Part shown: piece after piece, positions 7,985 to 15,901 of the stretch
Layout: every line of letters starts with the position of its first letter
Numbering within the stretch: the first letter of the stretch is position 1
Origin: an uncultured Blastocatellia bacterium
GTDB lineage: Bacteria > Acidobacteriota > Blastocatellia > Pyrinomonadales > Pyrinomonadaceae
Reading direction: 5' to 3'
Assembly (NCBI GenBank): GCA_946480785.1
Contig: CAMLLD010000038.1
Coordinates: 1 to 61,305, forward strand
Length of the DNA: 61,305 nt
The notes under the pieces: generated by a model
The model's input: only the letters and a program-made list of their open reading frames with translations
What the model was told of the DNA's origin: nothing
Databases searched by the model: none
Program-made: the position numbers and the translations under genes

Positions 7985-10049
7985 AGCGCTGCTCGTCATA
8001 ATACTGCTGCTGATCGTCGCGGGCGCGGTCATGGTTTTCATTTTCCGCCGCACGCGAAAACCTGCGCCGACTCCGATCGCGTGGCACGCGCGGGTCACGA
8101 CTGTCGCCGGCGATGGTTCGCCGCGAGTGCTTTCCGATCCTTTCGGTATTGCAGTCGCGAAAGACGGGACCATTTACTTTGCAGACGCGGGTGAGAACGA
8201 TTACATCCGCAAGATCTCGCCCGAGGGACAACTCACCAGGTTCACCAGCGGCAACGACTTCGATACACCGTCGGGACTCGCGCTCGATACGAACGGCAAT
8301 CTCTACGTCGCCGACACGAGTGATAACCGCATTCGCAAAGTGACGCCGCAAGGCGAAGTGTCGACGATCGCGGGCGACGGCACTGCCGGATATCGCGATG
8401 GTCCAGCCGCGCAGGCGCGTTTCAATGGGCCGATCGGAGTTGCTGTCGATGAGCACGGCAATGTCTTTGTGGCTGACAGTTACAACGATCGCATTCGCAA
8501 GATTTCAACCGACGGGCAGGTGAGCACGGTTGCAGGCGCCGGTACGCTCGGCTACGCGGACGGCGATCGCAACACCAGCCTCTTCGATACGCCGTGCGGA
8601 ATCATTGTTGCGAACGACGGAACTCTGATCGTCGCCGACACCGGTAACGATCGTCTGCGCAAGATCGACAAAGACGGAAATGTCAGCACGTTCAACGTCA
8701 ACCTGGACGGCGGCAACTTATCAAGCCCGGTTGGGCTCGCGCTCACGTACGACAACGTTCTCTACGTGACCGAACTCGATCACTCGCGCGTTCTGCAAAT
8801 CACGCCGGACGGCAACGCACACGTGATCGCGGGACGCGGGCCGGGCTTCGCCGAAGGCGTGGAAAACGCCCGGTTCAATCAACCCGCTGGCATCGCGCTC
8901 GATCAGCGCAACGGCGATCTCTACGTCACAGACGGCGCAAACTACCTTGTTCGCAAATTAACTCCGACAACGGCGAACGCCGACGCAACGCCGCCAACTG
9001 GCGCCGCCGCTGCTGCAAACGCAGTTCAACCCGGTCCACTCCCACGACTGACGAACGAAACCCTCGGCCAACAGTCGATGATCTGGCCCGTCGATCCGCA
9101 GAACAGTCCGCACGAGGTCGTCGCGACTGTCGGCGAGGTCCGCGGCAGTTTCGATTCCACCGACAGCCGCGATCATCTCCACAGCGGTCTCGACGTCTTC
9201 GGCGCTTACGGCGACACGGTGCGCGCGATTCGCGCCGAGAAAGTCACGAGCCCGCTGCCGAACTGGGGCTTTGATTCACTGAACGAAGGCTTCCGCGTCG
9301 GCGTGATCGCTTACATTCACCAGCAAGTCGGCCGCGATAAAGACAACAAGATGTTTGACGACGCGCGGTTCACGCCCGTCAACGGCGCCGACGGCAAACT
9401 CGTGCGCGTGCGGATCAAACGCGGCACGCGCTTCAAGCGCGGCGAGGCGCTCGGCACGATCAATCGCATGTATCACGTGCACTTGATCGTTGGGCCATCC
9501 GGCGGCGAGATTAATCCGCTTTCGCTTTCGCCCATCGGTTTCAAAGACGACATCCCGCCGACGATCGAAAAGAACGGCATTCAACTCTTCGATCAGTCAG
9601 GCTCGCAGTTTTCCCAAAAGCAAAACGGCCGCCTGGTCGTCACGGGACGCGTGCGCATCGTTGTCGATGCGTTCGATCGCACCAACTTCAACGCCGAACG
9701 CCGCCGCCTTGGTCTGTATCGCGTTGGCTACCAGATTCTGAAACCCGACGGCAGTCCCGCGCCCGGTTTTGCGGAACCGCGCATCAACATCCTCTTCAAT
9801 CGTCTGCCGCCCGATCGCGCCAGCACGAAGATCGCGTACGCCGATCAGAGCGGTATCACCGTCTACGGCAGCGCGAGCACGCGCTTTCTATACGAAGTGA
9901 CGAACACGGTGCGGGACGGACGCGCCGAGCCCGGCGTGTGGGACACGTCGCAACTCACGCCCGGCGATTACATCCTCCGCATCATCGCCGCCGACTATTC
10001 CGGCAACGAGGCCCAGGAAGGACGGGACGTTTTGCTCACGATCCGTTAA
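7977..10049 (+). CDS. NHL-repeat propeller protein with M23-like peptidase domain
   Basis: An N-terminal signal anchor (residues 2-24) is followed by an NHL beta-propeller (about 35-330) with repeated blades such as LYVADTSDNRIRKV and VFVADSYNDRIRKI. A second domain (about 360-510) looks like an M23/LytM peptidase: HSGLDVFGAYGD supplies the first histidine and aspartate and YHVHL the later HxH. The final 180 residues look Ig- or sandwich-like. It is probably exported and may bind or trim peptidoglycan. The propeller-peptidase fusion is unusual, and the long insertion between the two metal motifs makes catalysis uncertain. ATG 7977 is chosen over TTG 7974; it overlaps cat by 8 bp, suggesting coupled translation. 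Family-level calls are firm, biological role is not. Confidence 0.75.
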   Translation: MRKALLVIILLLIVAGAVMVFIFRRTRKPAPTPIAWHARVTTVAGDGSPRVLSDPFGIAVAKDGTIYFADAGENDYIRKISPEGQLTRFTSGNDFDTPSGLALDTNGNLYVADTSDNRIRKVTPQGEVSTIAGDGTAGYRDGPAAQARFNGPIGVAVDEHGNVFVADSYNDRIRKISTDGQVSTVAGAGTLGYADGDRNTSLFDTPCGIIVANDGTLIVADTGNDRLRKIDKDGNVSTFNVNLDGGNLSSPVGLALTYDNVLYVTELDHSRVLQITPDGNAHVIAGRGPGFAEGVENARFNQPAGIALDQRNGDLYVTDGANYLVRKLTPTTANADATPPTGAAAAANAVQPGPLPRLTNETLGQQSMIWPVDPQNSPHEVVATVGEVRGSFDSTDSRDHLHSGLDVFGAYGDTVRAIRAEKVTSPLPNWGFDSLNEGFRVGVIAYIHQQVGRDKDNKMFDDARFTPVNGADGKLVRVRIKRGTRFKRGEALGTINRMYHVHLIVGPSGGEINPLSLSPIGFKDDIPPTIEKNGIQLFDQSGSQFSQKQNGRLVVTGRVRIVVDAFDRTNFNAERRRLGLYRVGYQILKPDGSPAPGFAEPRINILFNRLPPDRASTKIAYADQSGITVYGSASTRFLYEVTNTVRDGRAEPGVWDTSQLTPGDYILRIIAADYSGNEAQEGRDVLLTIR

Positions 10050-10054
10050 GAGCT

Positions 10055-10060
10055 TAGAAT
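10055..10060 (+). promoter_or_regulatory. Possible -10 element just upstream of nadC
   Basis: TAGAAT (five of six to consensus) ends 5 nt before the only plausible in-frame start, TTG 10066. There is no Shine-Dalgarno in between. This would give a nearly leaderless nad transcript. The case is weaker than for cat because leaderless TTG starts are poorly used in well-studied bacteria. Confidence 0.3.
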
Positions 10061-10065
10061 ACGCT

Positions 10066-10923
10066 TTGCTTAACAACTCCCAAAAACAAGCGGTCCTGCC
10101 TGTTGAGATCATCGATTCTATTCGCCGTGCGCTCGCCGAAGACATCGGCAGCGGCGACGTAACCACCGACAGCATCGTTCCTGAAAGCGCGTCGCTACGC
10201 GGCCGCATCATCGCTAAGCAGGACGGCGTAGTCGCCGGACTGAGCGTTGCGGAAGCAGTGTGGCGCGAGCTTGACGATCGCGTGACGTTCACGGCGCAAG
10301 TCTCTGATGGCTCGCGCGTCGAAAACCGCACCGTGCTCGCGGAAGTCGCTGGCCCAGCGCGTGCACTGCTCACGGGGGAACGCATTGCGTTGAACTTTCT
10401 CGGCCGCATGTCAGGCATCGCGACGCTCACGCGGCGATTTGTTGACGCCGTGGCGACGACAGACGCGGTCATTATCGACACGCGCAAGACAGCGCCCGGT
10501 CTTCGTCTCACCGACAAACTCGCCGTGCGCATCGGCGGCGGTCAAAACCATCGAACCGGCCTCTTCGACATGGTCTTGATAAAAGACAACCACATTGACT
10601 TCGCCGGCTCGATCACCGCGGCGGTGACGCGCGTGCGCGAAGCGGGAGTGAAGGTCGAGATCGAAGTCGAGGCGCGTACGCTGGACCACGTGCGTGAGGC
10701 GCTGGCGCTCGGAGTCGAAAGGATCTTGCTCGATAATATGTCGTTTGAGCTGATGCGCGAGGCCGTTCAATTCACCGGCGGGCGAGCAAAGTTGGAGGCC
10801 TCTGGCAACGTATCGCTCGCAAATGTGCTCGAAGTAGCCCGCACGGGAGTGGATTACATTTCCGTCGGCGCGCTGACGCATTCGGCGCAGGTCTTTGATG
10901 TAAGTTTGGTGTTTATTGACTGA
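10066..10923 (+). CDS. nadC: Nicotinate-nucleotide pyrophosphorylase (quinolinate phosphoribosyltransferase)
   Basis: NadC converts quinolinate and PRPP to nicotinate mononucleotide, CO2 and pyrophosphate in de novo NAD synthesis. Diagnostic blocks are EDIGSGDVTTD near the N-terminus, NFLGRMSGIAT, DTRKTAPGLR with the catalytic lysine, GGGQNHRTGL, IKDNHI, and IEVEARTLD. At 285 aa it is full length. No in-frame ATG or GTG exists before the conserved core, so TTG 10066 is the likely start. It opens a co-directional nadC-nadA-nadB cluster; nadA begins 2 nt after this stop. Confidence 0.95.
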   Translation: MLNNSQKQAVLPVEIIDSIRRALAEDIGSGDVTTDSIVPESASLRGRIIAKQDGVVAGLSVAEAVWRELDDRVTFTAQVSDGSRVENRTVLAEVAGPARALLTGERIALNFLGRMSGIATLTRRFVDAVATTDAVIIDTRKTAPGLRLTDKLAVRIGGGQNHRTGLFDMVLIKDNHIDFAGSITAAVTRVREAGVKVEIEVEARTLDHVREALALGVERILLDNMSFELMREAVQFTGGRAKLEASGNVSLANVLEVARTGVDYISVGALTHSAQVFDVSLVFID

Positions 10924-10924
10924 C

Positions 10925-11989
10925 ATGATTGAAATGATTGCTGACGCGACAACCGAAGAGATGTACGAGAAGCTGAAGCGGCTGTTGTCCGACACGATGC
11001 CCGAGTTCGAACTGCGTCTCAAAGCCGAATTGGCCGTGGAGATCAATCGGCTCAAGGCCGAGAAGAACGCGGTGATCCTGGGCCACAACTACATGGAGCC
11101 CGCGCTCTTTCACTCGATTCCCGACTTTGTCGGCGACTCGCTCGAGCTCAGCCGCAAAGCCGCGGAGACTGACAAAGACATCATCGTGTTTTGCGGCGTG
11201 AAGTTCATGGCCGAGACGGCAAAGATTCTCAACCCGATGAAGAAGGTGCTGATCCCATCGTTACGAGCAGGATGTTCCTTGGCCGCGAGCATTACTGCTG
11301 AAGACGTGCGCGAGTTGAAGCGGCGTTTTCCCGACGTGCCGGTCGTGACCTACATCAACACGTACGCCGACGTGAAAGCTGAAACCGACATCTGCTGCAC
11401 TTCTTCGAACGCGGTAGACGTGGTGAAGTCGTTGAAGACGGACAAAGTGATCTTCATTCCCGACGAATACCTCGCGAGCAACGTCGCGCGCGAAACAGGG
11501 AAGACGATCATCTTTCCGACGCGCGAGCCTCGAAAACAGTTTGCGGACGAGCTTGAGTATCAGTTGATCGGCTGGCCAGGACGTTGCGAAGTACACGAGA
11601 AGTTCAGCGTCGAAGACATTCAAAACGTGCGCAAGCAGTTTCCCGACGTGGTGATCCTGGCCCATCCGGAATGCAGTCCCGAAGTCGTCGCTGCGTCGGA
11701 TTACTCGGGCAGCACGACCGCGATGATCAAGTACGTGGAGAAGACGCGCGCGCCGCGTTATCTGCTGTTGACCGAGTGCGCGATGGGCGACAATATCGCC
11801 GCTGCGAATCCCGACAAGGAGATGTTGCGGCTGTGCAGCGTGCGTTGTCCGCACATGAATCAGATCACGCTCGAAGACACGCTGGAGTCGCTGCGCAAAG
11901 AGCAGTACGAGATCGTGATCGATGAGGACGTGCGCCGGCGAGCGCTGCGTTCCGTCGAAAGGATGCTCCAGATCGGTCGCGAAGACTGA
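10925..11989 (+). CDS. nadA: Quinolinate synthase A
   Basis: NadA condenses iminoaspartate with dihydroxyacetone phosphate to quinolinate, using a [4Fe-4S] cluster. The three cluster cysteines are visible in AGCSLA, HPECSPE and the C-terminal CSVRCPHMNQ block. Substrate motifs GHNYMEP, GDSLELS, FCGVKFMAET and YINTYADVKAE are all present. The 354-residue length fits the longer NadA form. ATG 10925 starts 2 nt after the nadC stop; ATG 10934 is a possible alternative. The oxygen-sensitive cluster must be built by an Fe-S assembly system; an IscS/IscU-like pair lies at 38.6-40.2 kb. It works directly with NadB, encoded next. Confidence 0.95.
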   Translation: MIEMIADATTEEMYEKLKRLLSDTMPEFELRLKAELAVEINRLKAEKNAVILGHNYMEPALFHSIPDFVGDSLELSRKAAETDKDIIVFCGVKFMAETAKILNPMKKVLIPSLRAGCSLAASITAEDVRELKRRFPDVPVVTYINTYADVKAETDICCTSSNAVDVVKSLKTDKVIFIPDEYLASNVARETGKTIIFPTREPRKQFADELEYQLIGWPGRCEVHEKFSVEDIQNVRKQFPDVVILAHPECSPEVVAASDYSGSTTAMIKYVEKTRAPRYLLLTECAMGDNIAAANPDKEMLRLCSVRCPHMNQITLEDTLESLRKEQYEIVIDEDVRRRALRSVERMLQIGRED

Positions 11990-11998
11990 GCACTGAAC

Positions 11999-13600
11999 AT
12001 GGCCGAAACTGAGGTGCTAATCATCGGTTGCGGCATTGCCGGCGCGACCGCCGCTCTCCGGCTGGCCCGGAATCCGAACCGTCAAATCACTATCGTCACG
12101 CGCGCGCGCGACACTCACGAATCAAACACGCGCTACGCGCAGGGCGGCATCATCGGACGTGGGCCAAACGACAGCGCCGAGTTGTTGTTCGAAGACATCA
12201 TCGCCGCGGGCGCGGGAGTGAGCTCACCTGAGGCCGCACGCATTCTCGCGCGCGAAGGACCACCGCTGCTGACCGAAGTGCTCGAACAACGAGCGGGCGT
12301 CGTCTTCGATCACGACGAATCAGGCGCGCCGGTTTGGGGCCAGGAGGCAGCACATTCGCGCCGCCGCATTTTGCACGTCGGCGACGCCACCGGTCGAGCG
12401 ATCATCGACGGGCTCGTCAGCACGCTCAACGAGTATCCGAATATCAAAATCGAAGCTGAAGCAACGGCGGTCGACCTGATCACGTTTCCGCACCACTCGC
12501 GCGATCCGCTCGACAACTATCGCGCCGTGTCGTGTCATGGTTGCTACATTTTCGATCGCGAAGAGAGCACGGTGCATCGCTATCTCGCGCGGGCAACCGT
12601 GCTTGCGACGGGCGGACTCGGACGCATCTATCGCAACACGACGAACCCCGCCGGTGCGCGCGGCGACGGTTTGGCAATGGCTCATCGCGCCGGTGCGCGC
12701 ATCGCGAACGCCGAGTACGTGCAGTTTCATCCGACTGCGCTCGCGGCGCCCGGCGCTGAAGGTTTGCTGATCAGTGAAGCGGTGCGTGGTGAAGGCGGTG
12801 TGTTGTTGACGCCGGATCTGAAACCGTTCATGCAGCGGTATTCCCCGGAGTGGAAGGATCTCGCACCGCGCGACGTGGTGGCGCGCGCGATTCATCACGA
12901 GATGGAAGCGAACGGATATTCCTACGTGTTGCTCGACATCGCGTCGCACATGCCGGCGGCTGCGATTCGCGAGCGGTTTCCGTTTATCTACCAGGAGTGT
13001 TTGAAAGTTGGTTTGGATATTTCGCGCGAGCCGGTGCCAGTCGTGCCGGCGGCACATTATTTCTGTGGCGGCGTGCTCGTTGATGAATGGGGCCGTTCGA
13101 CGATCGAGAACTTGTACGCGATCGGTGAGATCAGTTGCACTGGTGTTCATGGCGCGAATCGTCTGGCGTCGACTTCGTTGCTTGAAGGTCTCGTGTGGGG
13201 CAATCGAGTGGCGATAGAGATCGAGCGCGCGCTTGATGCTTCAGCGAAAACTCCGAGGTTTGATGATATTCCGCCGTGGGACGAGAGTGGGCTGAGTTCC
13301 GATCCCGATCCGGCGTTGATCCAGGGCGACATGCAGACGATTCAAAACATCATGTGGCACTACGTGGGCCTCGTGCGCAGTGCGGATCGTCTATCGCGAG
13401 CCATTCGTGAGTTGCGTCACCTGTGGAATGAGATCGAGACGTTCTATCGCACGACGAAGCTTTCCGACGGATTGATCGGCTTGCGCAACGCGGTGGAAGT
13501 CGCGCTCATCGTCGCGCAGGCGGCGCAGCACAACCGGCAGAGTCGAGGGTGTCATTATCGTCAAGATTCTGTTTCGTTTGAAGGCGACCGGTTAATTTGA
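11999..13600 (+). CDS. nadB: L-aspartate oxidase
   Basis: NadB is a flavoprotein that oxidises L-aspartate to iminoaspartate, the substrate of NadA. The N-terminal GCGIAGATAALRLA dinucleotide-binding motif, the THESNTRYAQGG block, the active-site RGEGG segment and the FAD-contact region HYFCGGVLVDEWGR with GVHGANRLASTSLLEG are all seen. At 533 aa it is full length, with the C-terminal helical domain typical of the succinate dehydrogenase/fumarate reductase flavoprotein family. It lies 9 bp after nadA, completing a three-gene pathway from aspartate to nicotinate mononucleotide. Confidence 0.95.
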   Translation: MAETEVLIIGCGIAGATAALRLARNPNRQITIVTRARDTHESNTRYAQGGIIGRGPNDSAELLFEDIIAAGAGVSSPEAARILAREGPPLLTEVLEQRAGVVFDHDESGAPVWGQEAAHSRRRILHVGDATGRAIIDGLVSTLNEYPNIKIEAEATAVDLITFPHHSRDPLDNYRAVSCHGCYIFDREESTVHRYLARATVLATGGLGRIYRNTTNPAGARGDGLAMAHRAGARIANAEYVQFHPTALAAPGAEGLLISEAVRGEGGVLLTPDLKPFMQRYSPEWKDLAPRDVVARAIHHEMEANGYSYVLLDIASHMPAAAIRERFPFIYQECLKVGLDISREPVPVVPAAHYFCGGVLVDEWGRSTIENLYAIGEISCTGVHGANRLASTSLLEGLVWGNRVAIEIERALDASAKTPRFDDIPPWDESGLSSDPDPALIQGDMQTIQNIMWHYVGLVRSADRLSRAIRELRHLWNEIETFYRTTKLSDGLIGLRNAVEVALIVAQAAQHNRQSRGCHYRQDSVSFEGDRLI

Positions 13601-13620
13601 TTAGAACGCGGTTGTATACT
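13592..13620 (+). promoter_or_regulatory. Likely promoter giving a leaderless transcript of the YagU-like gene
   Basis: TTAATT (13592-13597) and TATACT (13615-13620, five of six to consensus) are 17 bp apart. The -10 ends 7 nt before ATG 13628, so transcription should begin at or next to the start codon. No Shine-Dalgarno is present. The -35 partly overlaps the 3' end of nadB. Confidence 0.5.
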
Positions 13621-13627
13621 GCGGTCC

Positions 13628-14179
13628 ATGAACGTCTACAAGGGTGTCGCTGCGGGAGCGGCAGGTGGTTTGGTCGCATCATTCGTGATGAACCAGTTTC
13701 AGGCCGCGTTGGGAAAGCTGATGGCGAACGAAGATCGTTCGCACGGCGCGCAGTCGCTCCAGCAGGGATCGCCGGACCACGGCATCGGGCGCGAGTTAGC
13801 GGAACGCGGTGTGGACGATCCCGATGACGATGCTGCGTCGCGGACAGGCAATGCAGTCAGTGAACTGGTCTTCGAACACCACCTCACGAAATCCGAAAAA
13901 GAGAAAGCAGGCGCTGCGGCGCATTACGCGATGGGCGTCGCTTCGGGAGTGATTTACGGCGCGGTTGCTGAGGTCATGCCGGTGGCGACAGTTGCTGAAG
14001 GGCTTCCGTTCGGGGCCGCGGTTTGGGTACTTGCTGACGAAGCGATTGTGCCCGCGATGGGACTCTCGCGAAAACCGACCGACTATCCGGTGTCGGTTCA
14101 CGCCTACTCGCTTGCGTCGCACCTTGTTTACGGCCTGACGACCGAACTCGTGCGCCGCGCAGTTCGGCGGGCTTTATAA
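13628..14179 (+). CDS. YagU-like (DUF1440) integral membrane protein
   Basis: This 183-residue protein begins with a glycine-rich membrane segment (residues 5-22), then a polar stretch, then hydrophobic segments near 100-118, 122-142 and 158-172. The pattern HYAMGVASGVIYGAVAE followed by GAAVWVLADEAIVPAMGLS is characteristic of the YagU/DUF1440 family, linked in E. coli to acid survival but with no known biochemical activity. It is convergent with the next gene, only 2 bp between stops. The likely leaderless mRNA is described under its promoter. Confidence 0.75.
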   Translation: MNVYKGVAAGAAGGLVASFVMNQFQAALGKLMANEDRSHGAQSLQQGSPDHGIGRELAERGVDDPDDDAASRTGNAVSELVFEHHLTKSEKEKAGAAAHYAMGVASGVIYGAVAEVMPVATVAEGLPFGAAVWVLADEAIVPAMGLSRKPTDYPVSVHAYSLASHLVYGLTTELVRRAVRRAL

Positions 14180-14181
14180 AT

Positions 14182-15168
14182 TCAGAAATCTACCCACGTA
14201 CCAACATTCTCTGCGCTCGCTTTGCGGAAGAGGTACTCCGCGGAAACGACGTCTTCGATTGCGAGACCAAGAGACTTGAACAAAGTGATCTCTGAGGATG
14301 AAGTGCGGCCCTGCTTTGTTCCGATCACGAGCTCACCAATCTCGGCCACAACGCTGTCGGGTGTGACTGCGCCTTCCCGCGCCGCCAACACATAATCACC
14401 GGCTTCATTCAATAAAGACTCACGTCGATCAGTGAAGATGCGTGCGGCGGCCATCGTGGCGGTGTCGATCTCGCGTGACTGCGGTGAGTGTGTGCCGATG
14501 GCGTTGACGTGAGCGCCCTCTGCTAGCCACTCCCGTTTTATCACCGGTTCCTGAGCAGAGGTAGCGAGCACAACAACATCAGCATCTCTCACAGCCTCCT
14601 CGTTGGAACCTACAGCTTCAATCGCAAACGGAACCTTCTCCCGCATCTCGCGCACAAGCTGCTCCGCGTGATCTCGATTCCGACAAGCGATGCGTGCGCG
14701 TTTAATAGGACGCACACACGCGAGCGCCACGAGATGCGTGCGCGCCTGCACACCCGCGCCGATAATCCCCAGCTCTTCCGCATCCTCGCGCGCGAGCAAA
14801 CGCGTCGCGACAGCCGAAACCGCCGCCGTTCGGATCGCCGTGATCTCCGACGCATTCATTAACGCGAGCGGCTCGCCTGTTTCCTGGCTGAACAAAATCA
14901 CCATCCCCTGATGCGCGTCTTTTCCGATCGCCGGATTGCCGGGAAAGACGCAGATGGCTTTCAGTCCAAACGCGCCCCGCTCACCGTGACGATATGCGGG
15001 CATCAACCCGAGCAGTCCGCGCGCGTCAGGTGGACGAACAATCGTGCGCAACGGCTGAAAAACTTCACCGCGCGCGAGTGACGCAAGCGCGTCAGACATC
15101 AGCTCGATGCACTCGGCCATCGGCAGCAGCCGCGCGATCTGTTCGCTATCGACTATTAGTAGCTTCAG
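14182..15168 (-). CDS. Ornithine cyclodeaminase/mu-crystallin family protein, probable CTG start
   Basis: Enzymes of this NAD(P)-dependent family include ornithine cyclodeaminase, alanine dehydrogenase and pyrroline-2-carboxylate reductase. The core shows RTAAVSAVATRLLA, GIIGAGVQARTH (dinucleotide binding), VVLATSAQEPV and the GTHSPQSREID block. The first in-frame ATG (15120) would remove the conserved N-terminal strand and helix. Extending upstream gives LKLLIVDSEQIARLLP, which matches family N-termini, and CTG 15168 lies 5 nt after an excellent GGAGGAG. No ATG, GTG or TTG occurs in frame between them. I therefore favour a CTG start (328 aa). The exact substrate cannot be read from the sequence; it may be a proline- or alanine-type imino acid. 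Confidence 0.82.
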   Translation of the reverse strand: MKLLIVDSEQIARLLPMAECIELMSDALASLARGEVFQPLRTIVRPPDARGLLGLMPAYRHGERGAFGLKAICVFPGNPAIGKDAHQGMVILFSQETGEPLALMNASEITAIRTAAVSAVATRLLAREDAEELGIIGAGVQARTHLVALACVRPIKRARIACRNRDHAEQLVREMREKVPFAIEAVGSNEEAVRDADVVVLATSAQEPVIKREWLAEGAHVNAIGTHSPQSREIDTATMAAARIFTDRRESLLNEAGDYVLAAREGAVTPDSVVAEIGELVIGTKQGRTSSSEITLFKSLGLAIEDVVSAEYLFRKASAENVGTWVDF

Positions 15169-15343
15169 TTTTGCTCCTCCGAAAAAGGGCTTTACCCGAA
15201 ATGGTCAGTCATGCCGCAGAACGCGCACGGTATGGTTAACGCTCCGCGCCGACTATTTAACTCAACTCCCGCAAAACTGCAAAAAAGCGCGTGCGGCCCG
15301 CTTGGCACGGTCATTGCCAAAAGAGGGGCACGGAGGCAGAGCA

Positions 15344-15703
15344 ATGAAAAAGGGGTTAATCACAATCGTTTGTTCGATAGCACTGAGCGTCACCGCAATT
15401 CCGGCGGGCGCGCAAACGAGATCACGACGCTACGATCAGCGTTACGATCAGAGAGTTTATAGCGGTCGTCGTTATGACAACCGAGGTTGGAACGACAACC
15501 GATCAGTTTGGGACAAGCACCGTGACAAGATCACGACCGCCGCAGGCGCCGGCGCAGGAGCTCTGCTCGGCAGCATCATCGGCGGCAAGAAGGGTGCGAT
15601 TATCGGAGCGATTGCGGGTGGCGGTGGAGCAGCGCTCTACACCTACAAGATTCGCGACAACCGCGACGACAGGTATCGCTACAGCAAAAATCGTCGCTAC
15701 TAA
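15344..15703 (+). CDS. Small exported glycine-zipper protein
   Basis: A 119-residue protein with a clear signal peptide (MKKGLITIVCSIALSVTAIPAGAQ), then a Tyr/Arg/Asp-rich linker with YDQR repeats, a glycine zipper (GAGAGALLGSIIGGKKGAIIGAIAGGGGAAL), and a basic Tyr-rich tail. Such YMGG/OmpA-like glycine zippers insert in or lie against membranes, usually in the outer envelope. GGAGG at 15332-15336 is 7 nt from ATG 15344. It is divergent from the ornithine-cyclodeaminase-like gene. A second glycine-zipper protein is encoded at 40436. Function unknown; a role in envelope integrity is a guess. Confidence 0.78.
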   Translation: MKKGLITIVCSIALSVTAIPAGAQTRSRRYDQRYDQRVYSGRRYDNRGWNDNRSVWDKHRDKITTAAGAGAGALLGSIIGGKKGAIIGAIAGGGGAALYTYKIRDNRDDRYRYSKNRRY

Positions 15704-15756
15704 CGTGTCGCGCTAAAGTTCGGTCACGCATTGCAAGATGAGTGGCCTTGTCGGGG

Positions 15757-15786
15757 CCCGGATGTGAAGGGGAGAGCACATCCGGG
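15757..15786 (+). terminator. Perfect 10-bp stem-loop after the glycine-zipper gene
   Basis: cccggatgtg (15757-15766) pairs perfectly with cacatccggg (15777-15786) around a 10-nt loop. It lies 54 bp after the stop at 15703. The downstream stretch is not a clean T run (tcctaacatttt), so it is either a weak terminator or a 3'-end protecting hairpin. Confidence 0.5.
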
Positions 15787-15857
15787 TCCTAACATTTTGC
15801 GTCCCAGTCAAATTCCGCTAAAGTAACAACCTCACGCTCGTCGATCTTCCACCTTTC

Positions 15858-15866
15858 TGTTATAGA
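15858..15866 (+). promoter_or_regulatory. Extended -10 promoter element for the cystathionine beta-synthase gene
   Basis: TGTTATAGA combines the TG extension with TATAGA and lies 35 bp before ATG 15902. No clear -35 is visible, as is usual for extended -10 promoters. GGAG at 15892-15895 serves as the ribosome binding site. Confidence 0.45.
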
Positions 15867-15901
15867 TAGAGTCGCAATTCAAAGAGCCGTCGGAGACTGT
15901 A

